Source of the DNA: Succinatimonas sp. CAG:777
GTDB lineage: Bacteria; Pseudomonadota; Gammaproteobacteria; Enterobacterales; Succinivibrionaceae
Assembly: GCA_000431835.1 (NCBI GenBank)
Contig: HF987940.1
Coordinates: 6,882 to 14,662, forward strand
DNA length: 7,781 bases
Direction of reading: 5' to 3'
In this document: positions 1 through 5,421 of the stretch, piece by piece
How the letters are laid out: each line of letters starts with the position of its first letter
How positions within the stretch are numbered: position 1 is the first letter of the stretch
Notes under the pieces: model-generated
Database searches by the model: none
Seen by the model: the letters and a program-made list of their open reading frames with translations, nothing else
Told to the model about the DNA's origin: nothing
Program-made: the position numbers and the translations under genes

Positions 1-745
1 CACGACGCAACAGTCTGTTGGCAATACGGGGTGTACCGCGTGATCTTTTAGCAATCTCATGAGCACCATCTTTATCAATTAGAACTTTTAATTTTGAAGC
101 AGAGCAATTGACAATGATTTCAAGTTCTTCTGGTGTATAGAACTTTAACTGCAGGATAATGCCAAATCTTGCACGCAGAGGTGAGGTTAAAGTACCGGCT
201 CTTGTTGTTGCACCAACCAGAGTAAAAGGATTTAGAGTGATCTTAATTGAACGGGCTGAAGGTCCCTCACCTGTCATAATATCTACCATGTAATCTTCCA
301 TAGCAGGATATAAGAACTCCTCGATTACAGGTGACAGTCTGTGGATCTCATCAATAAAGATAACGTTTCTAGGTTGCAGATTGGTAAGCAGAGCTGCAGC
401 ATCACCTTTCTTTTCAAGGGCAGGACCTGAGGTCTGTGAAATACCCACAGACAGTTCATTTGCAATAATGTTAGATAATGTGGTCTTACCAAGACCTGGA
501 GGACCGAATATCAACACATGATCTAAGGCTTCTCCACGCTGTTTGGCTGCTTTTAGCGCAATCCCCAACTGCTCTTTTACCTCAGTCTGACCTATGTAGT
601 CATCCAAAGTCTGAGGTCTTAATGCTCTATCTTCTGAGGCTTTAGTATTTTCTAAAATTTCCTCTTCAGGAGTTTTTTCAGGTCTTATATCTGAACTTAC
701 TTCTAGTGAGTCTGCAAAAATACCTAAATCTTTATCTGATGGCAT
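1..745 (-). CDS. ruvB: RuvB Holliday-junction branch-migration ATPase, C-terminus cut by window edge
   Basis: The ring-shaped AAA+ motor RuvB is loaded by RuvA on Holliday junctions in the cytoplasm and drives branch migration by ATP hydrolysis. The 248 codons visible show Walker A GPPGLGKT (81-88), Walker B FIDEIH (130-135), the sensor segment GATTRAG (178-184), the LTSPLRARFG stretch (187-195) and the sensor-2 segment GTPRIANRLLRR (237-248). E. coli RuvB is 336 aa, so roughly 100 residues, including most of the DNA-binding winged-helix domain, lie beyond the left edge. The start is the ATG at 745, only 3 nt after the ruvA stop, with an AAGGA element inside the end of ruvA; this indicates co-transcription and probably translational coupling. 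The N-terminus before the conserved RALRP motif is about 19 residues longer than in E. coli and rich in acidic residues. Identification is near certain from these family motifs. Confidence 0.97.
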   Translation of the reverse strand, partial: MPSDKDLGIFADSLEVSSDIRPEKTPEEEILENTKASEDRALRPQTLDDYIGQTEVKEQLGIALKAAKQRGEALDHVLIFGPPGLGKTTLSNIIANELSVGISQTSGPALEKKGDAAALLTNLQPRNVIFIDEIHRLSPVIEEFLYPAMEDYMVDIMTGEGPSARSIKITLNPFTLVGATTRAGTLTSPLRARFGIILQLKFYTPEELEIIVNCSASKLKVLIDKDGAHEIAKRSRGTPRIANRLLRR

Positions 746-748
746 AAA

Positions 749-1366
749 TTAAGCACGTCCTTTGGTAATTAAAGCTAAAGCTGCAACAATGATTTCCTGA
801 GTGGTCATATCGTGATTTTGTGCTAACACAGCTTTTACACACTTAATAGCATCACTTTCTTTATAACCTAAGGCAGTCATAGCAGCAATTGCATCATAAA
901 AGTTCTCATTAGCCTGAGTTGCAGCACTTGCATTAGAACCTAAAGCCACATTTTCGGCTACTGAGAAGTTCTTTAATCTATCCTTTAACTCAACTACCAT
1001 TCTTTGAGCAGTCTTTTTGCCCACTCCAGGGATCTGCTCTAAAGCTTTAGACTGTTCACCTAAAACAGTTTCAACAAATGAATCTACATCAAATGTAGAT
1101 AACACAGCTAGAGCCATCTTAGGGCCAACACCGTTAACCTTGATTAAGGTTCTAAAAAGCTCTCTTTGCTCAACTGAGCTGAAGCCATATAGAATTTGAG
1201 CATCTTCTCTTACAACATGCTGGATAAATACAAAGGTATTCTCGCCTACCTTTAAATTTCCAAGACAGGTAACTGGCATATCAACTTCATAGCCAACTCC
1301 ACCTACCTCAATAAGTGCAGTTACACCATCTATTCTTAAAACTTTTCCTTGTAAACTTCCAATCAT
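749..1366 (-). CDS. ruvA: RuvA Holliday-junction DNA-binding protein
   Basis: RuvA forms tetramers that clamp four-way DNA junctions and recruit RuvB for branch migration. At 205 aa it matches the usual family length of about 200. Residues 1-62 are the N-terminal OB-fold domain, opening MIGSLQGKVL. Two helix-hairpin-helix DNA-binding motifs follow, LIKVNGVGPKMALAVL (74-89) and IPGVGKKTAQRMVVEL (112-127). A Ser/Ala/Asn-rich linker (about 135-153) leads to domain III (about 155-203, with AMTALGYKESDA), which contacts RuvB. An AGG about 9 nt upstream of the ATG is a modest ribosome-binding site. It sits between ruvC (58-nt gap) and ruvB (3-nt gap) on the same strand, the classical ruvCAB order. 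Confidence 0.98.
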   Translation of the reverse strand: MIGSLQGKVLRIDGVTALIEVGGVGYEVDMPVTCLGNLKVGENTFVFIQHVVREDAQILYGFSSVEQRELFRTLIKVNGVGPKMALAVLSTFDVDSFVETVLGEQSKALEQIPGVGKKTAQRMVVELKDRLKNFSVAENVALGSNASAATQANENFYDAIAAMTALGYKESDAIKCVKAVLAQNHDMTTQEIIVAALALITKGRA

Positions 1367-1424
1367 TAAAGATTACCTATTGTGTTGATAACTGCTATCA
1401 AAAGATAAAGCATAGCTATCATTA

Positions 1425-1964
1425 TTATTTTTCTCTTTGGAATCTGCCATGAACTGAGCCTTGTGTTGCCACACCAGCGCCCATAGCTTTTGTAACTTTA
1501 CTTGTAAAGCAGTGACAAAGAGCACAAGCTAAGCCGTCAGCAGCATCAGCTTGTGGATTACCATTTAATCTTAAGATCTTTTTGACCATGAACTGAACTT
1601 GTTCTTTGTCAGCCCAACCATACCCTACTACAGATTGCTTAATTTGCATTGGAGTATACTCAAACACACTTAGACCTTGATTAGCTCCTGCTACAATCGC
1701 GCTCGCTCTGGCCTCTGACAGTTTTACAGTTGACTGAACATTTTTAGATAAGAAGGTTTCTTCAACAGCCATTGCATCAGGTTTGAACTGTTCAACTAAA
1801 GCTGTGACACCATCATAGATGATCTTAAGTTTAGAAGCTAAATCTCCATCACCAGTTTTAATACAACCAGATCCTATATACACGGGCACATTGCCATTCA
1901 TTCTGACAATGCCGTAGCCTGTAAATCTTGAGCCAGGATCGATACCTATGATAATTTCTGACAT
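1425..1964 (-). CDS. ruvC: RuvC crossover junction endodeoxyribonuclease
   Basis: RuvC is the dimeric, Mg2+-dependent resolvase that nicks Holliday junctions symmetrically to finish recombinational repair. It has the RNase H-like fold, and all four catalytic acids can be located by alignment with E. coli RuvC: D9 in GIDPGSR (7-13), E68 in AVEETF (66-71), and D140 and D143 in NPQADAADGLA (136-146). The segment KLSEARASAIVAG (81-93) and the VFEYTPMQIKQSVVGYG stretch (100-116) are also typical. The length of 179 aa is normal (E. coli 173), and the C-terminal tail is variable as usual. The start at 1964 is supported by alignment of the first catalytic Asp; no strong Shine-Dalgarno is visible, only purine-rich AAGATAAGATAG. 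It is the first gene of the operon. Unlike E. coli, no yebC lies directly upstream. Confidence 0.98.
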   Translation of the reverse strand: MSEIIIGIDPGSRFTGYGIVRMNGNVPVYIGSGCIKTGDGDLASKLKIIYDGVTALVEQFKPDAMAVEETFLSKNVQSTVKLSEARASAIVAGANQGLSVFEYTPMQIKQSVVGYGWADKEQVQFMVKKILRLNGNPQADAADGLACALCHCFTSKVTKAMGAGVATQGSVHGRFQREK

Positions 1965-2019
1965 CTATCTTATCTTTTGTAAAAGGACTTTTGAGGTTGT
2001 ACTCTCATTAACTTTAAGC

Positions 2020-2044
2020 AAAAATACAGGTAAAAACACCTGTA
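2020..2044 (-). promoter_or_regulatory. Terminator-like hairpin in the ruvC leader
   Basis: A perfect 7-bp inverted repeat (TACAGGT at 2025-2031, ACCTGTA at 2038-2044, 6-nt loop) is followed on the minus strand by five T residues (2024 down to 2020). It lies 55 nt upstream of the ruvC start. It could be a weak intrinsic terminator acting as an attenuator, a backup terminator for porin read-through, or a symmetrical operator. It is not a canonical LexA box, because the half-site order is ACAG...CTGT rather than CTGT...ACAG. Confidence 0.4.
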
Positions 2045-2091
2045 AATTAAACCATTTGTTTAAAAGTTAATGTTTAATCTAATATCTGTAA

Positions 2092-2097
2092 ATTATA
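2092..2097 (-). promoter_or_regulatory. Possible -10 box of the ruvCAB promoter
   Basis: A perfect TATAAT reads on the minus strand about 128 nt upstream of the ruvC ATG. No good -35 lies 16-18 nt further upstream (AAGCAA at 17 nt), so either the promoter is activator-dependent or the match is a chance one in AT-rich DNA. It would give a leader of about 120 nt passing through the hairpin at 2020-2044. Confidence 0.3.
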
Positions 2098-2133
2098 CCT
2101 TATGAATTTAAAAATTGCTTTTTATACTTACAG

Positions 2134-2170
2134 AAAATAAAAAAAGCAGAACCTAAAAAGATCCTGCTTT
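2134..2170 (-). terminator. Rho-independent terminator of the LamB-like porin
   Basis: On the minus strand AAAGCAGGA (2170-2162) pairs with TTCTGCTTT (2151-2143) to give a 9-bp stem with one G-U pair, followed by a T-rich run (TTTTTTATTTT, ending near 2134). The wobble pair is a mismatch on the plus strand, so the minus orientation is favoured. It lies 64 nt after the porin stop and separates the porin from the ruv operon. Confidence 0.85.
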
Positions 2171-2233
2171 AACAATGAAAATATGAGATTTCAAATGGAG
2201 CAGATTGCGCTGTTCCTACATAAGCGAACTAGA

Positions 2234-3526
2234 TTAGAACCAAGCCTCTGCCTGTACACCGAAGATGTACTGATTGTTATCTCCACCATTCCAATCTAGC
2301 ATGTAAGAAGGTACCATTGATTCATGACCGTAATGCTTGTAAGTAGCATAGAAACGGATCTCTGGGCGTGTCCATGCATTGTAAGCATCTGGATTTACAG
2401 CATAAGCTAAAGTTAACTTACCAATGTTTTGATTGAACTTAGAACCATTAACATTTTCGCCGGTTAATGTGTAATAACCACCTTCAACCATAAATTTGGT
2501 CATCTTAGTTAATACATAAACAGGGCGTAAAACAGCTTGGAACATCTTTGACTTAGGAGCATCACGTACTGTCTTACGATCTGCATATGTACCTCTTACG
2601 TGGTATAACATGTGGAATCTGTCGGTAAAATTAACAGCACCAAAGTTCATTAAATCCCATGCATAGGCATTTGAATTTACAGTTCCATAAACAGAACTTG
2701 CTAAATCGTTACCATATGCAGCACCAGCCCAGTTTGCATTGCCACCTTTAGCATAACGTAGAACTGTATTATTCCAACCGTTTAATACAGGCATACCTAA
2801 CTTAACAGCAAACAAGTTACCGTTCTCATAGTCCTTAACAGGACTTACACCACGAGATGAAGAATATCTCTGAGGCATAATACGTGTATAGCGTAGTTCT
2901 AAGTTGCCAGGACCAACAGGGAAAGCGTATGCAACATCTACCTTGTTGTCAGTAACACAGTATCTATTACCCTTCTGGAACTCTTGATCTTTAATATCAT
3001 TTTTAACCCAATGTGCAGAGAATTTACCTGAACCTAATGATATGTTCTCAATACCAACACCATTACCTGATGTATTTCTCCAGTATTGGTCAACCAAGTG
3101 AGAATCCTCACGGTTATATTTCTTACCTGCCCATAATACAGCATCAGGGTCAATATCAAATAGACCTTTAACTCTTAAATAGCCTTGGGTTAAAGCTAGA
3201 TCAGTAGAATTCTGATCTCGTAAATCGGTGAAGTTACCATCGACCTTAGATTTGTAAGCTACTGATGTAACGAAATCCCACTGAGTACCATCAGTCTCAT
3301 TTAAAGTTACATTAGGAGCAAGCTCAATATAAGTATCAAACTGATTTCCTAAACGACCAACTAAATTTTCATCCTGACTCGAATAAGCAGACCTACTTGC
3401 AACACCGGTACGGAAGTATGAAATATCACCGTGAAGTAATGATGCACCAGTACCACTAGCATATGCAGAAGACATAGAGAAAGAAGCTGCAACAACAGCA
3501 GCTGCCAGAAGATTAACTTTTTTCAT
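2234..3526 (-). CDS. LamB-family (maltoporin-like) carbohydrate outer-membrane porin
   Basis: This is an outer-membrane trimeric beta-barrel channel for passive uptake of sugars or oligosaccharides. Residues 1-23 are a signal peptide: basic MKK, an Ala/Val-rich core, and likely cleavage after AYA23. The mature part of about 407 aa compares with 421 for E. coli LamB. Family matches in order: RLGNQFDTYIEL (58-69; LamB RLGNECETYAEL), IDPDAVLWAGKKYNRED (125-141) followed by SGNGVGIENI (153-162; LamB SGPGAGLENI), LRYTRIMP (211-218), MPVLNGWNNTVLRYAKG (245-261), WTRPEIRFYATY (385-396), and the terminal strand FGVQAEAWF with C-terminal Phe430, the BAM recognition signal. The substrate cannot be told; maltodextrin specificity is not shown. 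It stands alone, with its own terminator and a long upstream region. A second porin of the same family ends at 7503. Confidence 0.93.
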   Translation of the reverse strand: MKKVNLLAAAVVAASFSMSSAYASGTGASLLHGDISYFRTGVASRSAYSSQDENLVGRLGNQFDTYIELAPNVTLNETDGTQWDFVTSVAYKSKVDGNFTDLRDQNSTDLALTQGYLRVKGLFDIDPDAVLWAGKKYNREDSHLVDQYWRNTSGNGVGIENISLGSGKFSAHWVKNDIKDQEFQKGNRYCVTDNKVDVAYAFPVGPGNLELRYTRIMPQRYSSSRGVSPVKDYENGNLFAVKLGMPVLNGWNNTVLRYAKGGNANWAGAAYGNDLASSVYGTVNSNAYAWDLMNFGAVNFTDRFHMLYHVRGTYADRKTVRDAPKSKMFQAVLRPVYVLTKMTKFMVEGGYYTLTGENVNGSKFNQNIGKLTLAYAVNPDAYNAWTRPEIRFYATYKHYGHESMVPSYMLDWNGGDNNQYIFGVQAEAWF

Positions 3527-3566
3527 TTTTTACATCCCATAATAAAGCTCCTAAAGCGTGGAGTTT
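3523..3566 (-). promoter_or_regulatory. Porin leader: AGGAG, 5-codon mini-ORF and SD-masking hairpin
   Basis: The only strong Shine-Dalgarno, AGGAG (3552-3548), lies 21 nt before the porin ATG (3526), too far to serve it. It is ideally placed (7 nt) for an ATG at 3540 that reads M-G-C-K-K-stop, whose TGA overlaps the porin start as ATGA (3526-3523). CTCC (3563-3560) can pair with GGAG (3551-3548) around an 8-nt loop, extended by AAA/TTT across a one-base bulge, and would mask the Shine-Dalgarno. Directly before the porin ATG only a weak GGGA is present. Translational coupling through the mini-ORF is an inference. Confidence 0.45.
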
Positions 3567-3579
3567 TAGTAAGTGAGGG

Positions 3580-3585
3580 GTTATA
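3580..3585 (-). promoter_or_regulatory. Possible proximal -10 box of the porin promoter
   Basis: TATAAC reads on the minus strand 54 nt before the porin start, after a T-rich spacer. The sequence 17 nt upstream (GTACTT) is a poor -35. Transcription would begin near 3573 and include the hairpin and mini-ORF. An alternative is a more distal start near 3846, under the CRP-like site. Confidence 0.3.
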
Positions 3586-3654
3586 AAAAAGAAAAAAATT
3601 AAGTACAGAGAATGGATTTGGTGCATTTTTTGGGGAGGTAAAAAAGGAAGAACA

Positions 3655-3835
3655 GAGCAGAACTTTTAAGCTGCCGCATTTCTCACAGTTCGCGCCTCAA
3701 TCAAGGCTAAAAGTTCATAAAAAGCTCTCAAAAGCGCCCACAGAGCAAGGGCCTGCGGTCATTTTTTGCCCCGCCCTCGTTCCCCACCTTTCTCCACACA
3801 CCCCACCTTTCTCCATACCGAAGTTCCCTAAAAGA
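3655..3835. other. GC-richer patch without an intact gene (possible remnant)
   Basis: This stretch is visibly richer in G and C than the AT-rich DNA on both sides. On the minus strand one frame (3758 to 3666) is open for 30 codons and ends ELLALIEARTVRNAAA-stop, but it begins at a stop codon and has no start. A second frame has a 15-codon ORF (3762-3715, beginning MTAGPCSVGAF). Neither is recognised. Gene decay, an insertion-sequence remnant or a structured leader RNA of the porin are all possible. Confidence 0.4.
3782..3815. repeat. 15-bp direct repeat, 19-bp period
   Basis: CCCCACCTTTCTCCA occurs perfectly at 3782-3796 and 3801-3815, separated by CACA. On the minus strand both copies read as purine-rich TGGAGAAAGGTGGGG. 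Repeats of about 20 bp in tandem occur at the ends of some IS21-family elements, so this could be a leftover insertion-sequence end, but no transposase is nearby. Its role is unknown. Confidence 0.6.
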
Positions 3836-3880
3836 GGTATATTGAAGACATATAAAAAACGGTTAGAACGACCTTCTCAA

Positions 3881-3896
3881 TTTGAAAAAGATCACA
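3881..3896 (-). promoter_or_regulatory. CRP-like binding site
   Basis: On the minus strand TGTGATCTTTTTCAAA matches the CRP core TGTGA-N6-TCACA in 9 of 10 defined positions. TTGAGA (3880-3875) and TTTATA (3856-3851, 18-nt spacing) follow, predicting a start near 3845 with the site centred about 44 bp upstream, close to a class II arrangement. It would drive a leader of about 320 nt into the porin. Sugar porins are often CRP-controlled, but the promoter is a prediction only. Confidence 0.4.
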
Positions 3897-3937
3897 AAGT
3901 TTTTTGATGAGAATTATTTTTGGAAGATTTTCAGAAT

Positions 3938-3979
3938 TAAAAAAAAAAGAAAAACTCGGAACACAATTACCTGTCCGAG
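3938..3979 (-). terminator. Rho-independent terminator of the small hydrophobic-peptide gene
   Basis: On the minus strand CTCGG (3979-3975) with ACA (3974-3972) pairs with TGT (3963-3961), one unpaired T, and CCGAG (3959-3955). A long run TTTTTCTTTTTTTTTT follows (3954 down to about 3939). It starts 40 nt after the stop of the peptide ORF at 4020. The GC-bearing stem and long T tract make it a strong candidate in AT-rich DNA. Confidence 0.8.
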
Positions 3980-4019
3980 CCTACTTTTAGATCTTTATTA
4001 CGAATGACTTTATTAAGTT

Positions 4020-4112
4020 TTAAGATAATGGTGCAAAAGCACTGATTGCAAACGTTGCAATTGCGGTTAATACTGTAATAAAAATCAAAAAGGTGTTGGT
4101 CTTAGAAATCAC
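4020..4112 (-). CDS. Small hydrophobic single-span membrane peptide, 30 aa (GTG start)
   Basis: This is an unrecognised short gene. The GTG at 4112 is preceded at an ideal 6-nt spacing by a near-perfect Shine-Dalgarno GGAGGG (4124-4119). It encodes 30 residues: a short polar N-terminus (MISKTNT), a hydrophobic span (FLIFITVLTAIATFAISAFA) and the end PLS. An in-frame ATG nine codons upstream (4139) would give 39 aa, but it has only a weak ribosome site. The gene is monocistronic, with a strong terminator 40 nt downstream. Such a compact unit (short TM peptide, strong SD, own terminator) resembles type I toxin or stress-peptide genes, but no antisense RNA promoter could be established. Membrane location is inferred from hydrophobicity. 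A chance ORF is possible, though the SD, ORF and terminator line up. Confidence 0.5.
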   Translation of the reverse strand: MISKTNTFLIFITVLTAIATFAISAFAPLS

Positions 4113-4224
4113 TTCATTCCCTCCGATAAATGCTTTCATATTGTTATTTCTTATGTTTGTTATTTTTATTTGTATGTTTTATTTTTCAAGCTCACGCATT
4201 CTAAACTTTTGCAATAATAAAAAA

Positions 4225-4280
4225 ATCGAGTAGGGGGAGTTTAGGCTCGCCCCTCTCACACCACCGGACGTGCGGGTCGG
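4225..4280 (-). mobile_element. Group II intron remnant, 3' end (part of domain V, domain VI)
   Basis: On the minus strand GCACGTCCGGTGGT followed by GTGAGAGGGG resembles the domain V 3' strand and V/VI junction of bacterial group II introns. Domain VI then folds as AGGGG, a C bulge and GAG, a CCTAAA loop, and CTC-CCCCT. An unpaired A at 4231 follows, then CTC pairing with GAG, and the intron ends in AT at 4225. That A is the 7th base from the 3' end, as expected for the branch point. The 5' strand of domain V with its catalytic triad is not recognisable, and no reverse-transcriptase ORF lies upstream, so this is a dead, 5'-truncated copy. The upstream limit is approximate. Confidence 0.65.
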
Positions 4281-4427
4281 ACTTCTCTCTTTACTTCGGT
4301 ATAGGAGATCACTGACAGATCTTTACATTAGTCTGAATAATGTTTTTTTTCTGAACACGATAACTAATCACAATTTAATTCACTTCTTATATCTTTAACT
4401 TTTCTAGTAGAAGTTCAAATATATTTT

Positions 4428-4507
4428 CTTTTAATAAAACGTGTAATTTTTTAAATTTGCTTTTAATAAAACGTGATATATTTAGTTATATCTTTTTATA
4501 AAACGTG
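4428..4507 (+). repeat. Three 16-bp direct repeats, exactly 32-bp period, at the ATPase start
   Basis: CTTTTAATAAAACGTG occurs at 4428-4443 and 4460-4475. A near-identical copy, CTTTTTATAAAACGTG, is at 4492-4507. The spacers are 16 bp each, AT-rich and unrelated in sequence, so repeat and spacer are equal in length. The last copy ends 8 nt before the ATG at 4516, and no Shine-Dalgarno is present. About three helical turns between copies suits cooperative binding of a protein to one face of the DNA, for instance an autoregulatory operator or iterons. The third copy contains a possible -10 (TATAAA). Confidence 0.75.
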
Positions 4508-4515
4508 ATTTATCT

Positions 4516-5166
4516 ATGTTCAGAAAAATTGAAAATAAGCTTGTAGCTTGGAAAGAATCAACTAAGAAAAAAGCATTGCTGATTACTGGAGCAAGACAGA
4601 TCGGCAAGACTTATATTATTAGAGAATTTGCAAAGAAGTACTATGAGCATTTCATTGAGATAAACTTCATTACTCAACCGTCAGCTAACGCCATTTTCGA
4701 TGGAGATCTTGATGCCAAAACAGTAATGATGAATTTATCTGCATTCTTAAGAGATGAACTTGTACCTTATAAGACATTAATCTTTTTTGATGAGATTCAA
4801 GAATGCCCTAATGCTAGAACTGCAATTAAGTTTTTAGTTGCAGATGGGCAATTTGATTTTATTGAGTCTGGATCTTTACTTGGTGTAAGTTATAAAGCAG
4901 TACCCTCATATCCTGTTGGTTTTGAAGAAGCTTTTCAAATGTACCCAATGGATTTTGAGGAGTTTTGTATAGCAACTGGTGTTAAGAAAGATACTTTATC
5001 TTACCTTAAAGAGTGCTATGAAAAAGGAGTTGCACCTTCTGAGCTTATTCACAATAAAATGCAGGATCTGTTCAAATACTACATTATTGTAGGTGGTATG
5101 CCAGAAGTTGTATCAACATTTATAGAATCCCTGCGAATTCCAGCGTTCATTAAATTAAAATCCTAG
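4516..5166 (+). pseudogene. Truncated AAA ATPase of the AAA_14/DUF4143 type
   Basis: The 216-residue N-terminal part of a P-loop ATPase is present. It shows MFRKIENKLVAWK, Walker A GARQIGKT (25-32), Walker B LIFFDEIQ (88-95), the sensor-like ESGSLLG (117-123), MYPMDFEEF (142-150) and YYIIVGGMPEVV (188-199). Intact members are about 400-430 aa and carry a C-terminal DUF4143 domain. Here the family pattern stops around TFIES (201-205, near base 5128), after which an unrelated tail LRIPAFIKLKS runs to a stop. No continuation was found downstream, so the 3' half was lost by deletion or rearrangement rather than a simple frameshift. The start fits the family N-terminus but lacks a Shine-Dalgarno; translation may be near-leaderless. 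The cellular role of the family is poorly known. The residual ATPase domain could still be expressed. Confidence 0.8.
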
Positions 5167-5173
5167 ATAAGGT

Positions 5174-5207
5174 ATTTCAACGTACTTCATTAGTTGCCAG
5201 TTGAAAT
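5174..5207. repeat. 8-bp inverted repeat after the truncated ATPase
   Basis: ATTTCAAC (5174-5181) and GTTGAAAT (5200-5207) are perfect inverted arms around 18 nt. There is no T tract, so it is not a classical terminator. It lies in the unrecognised 5167-5421 stretch just past the break in the ATPase gene and may mark the rearrangement or be a binding site. The rest of that stretch shows no convincing gene; a 43-codon minus-strand frame (5321-5190) has little support. Confidence 0.4.
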
Positions 5208-5363
5208 TAAAAGCGAGCTCACAAAATAACGTAGAACACATTTTACCTGATTCAAATCTAGTCTAAGTACATATGTTATTTGCTTTTCCGATGAACTGTG
5301 ACTTGATTGTAATAAAATCATCCTACATTCTTGTTTTCACTTTGCCCTATTCAGTCATTATTT

Positions 5364-5392
5364 ATGGCAGCAAAACAAAGCTAATGTATAAT
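5364..5392 (+). promoter_or_regulatory. Sigma-70-type promoter of the ATPase/PD-(D/E)XK gene
   Basis: The -35 ATGGCA (5364-5369, 4 of 6 matches to consensus) and a perfect -10 TATAAT (5387-5392) are separated by 17 bp. Transcription would start near 5399. The ribosome site AGGA (5412-5415) lies 6 nt before the ATG at 5422, so the leader is only about 20 nt. The gene is thus its own transcription unit, independent of the truncated ATPase upstream. Confidence 0.65.
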
Positions 5393-5421
5393 TATGATAG
5401 AAGTATTATGCAGGATAAAAC

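Noticed and set aside
1017..1199. 60-codon plus-strand frame inside ruvA
   Set aside because: It lies wholly antisense to the well-supported ruvA and has no family resemblance; it is a shadow of the coding frame.
1385..1401. TTGATA/TATCAA inverted repeat in the ruvC-ruvA gap
   Set aside because: It has only 6 AT-rich base pairs with a 5-nt loop and no T tract; it is too weak to call a terminator or operator.
2025..2044. LexA/SOS box upstream of ruvC
   Set aside because: The inverted repeat has ACAG first and CTGT second, the reverse of the gammaproteobacterial CTGT-N8-ACAG pattern, and the spacing differs.
4428..4507. CRISPR array reading of the 32-bp-period repeats
   Set aside because: The repeats and spacers are only 16 bp, there are just three copies, the repeats are not palindromic, and no cas genes are present; typical repeats and spacers are about 28-37 bp.
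5190..5321. 43-codon minus-strand ORF beginning MILLQSSHSSSEK, preceded by GTAGG
   Set aside because: It has no recognisable family, only a weak ribosome site, no terminator and a Ser-rich composition. A chance frame in a rearranged stretch is at least as likely.
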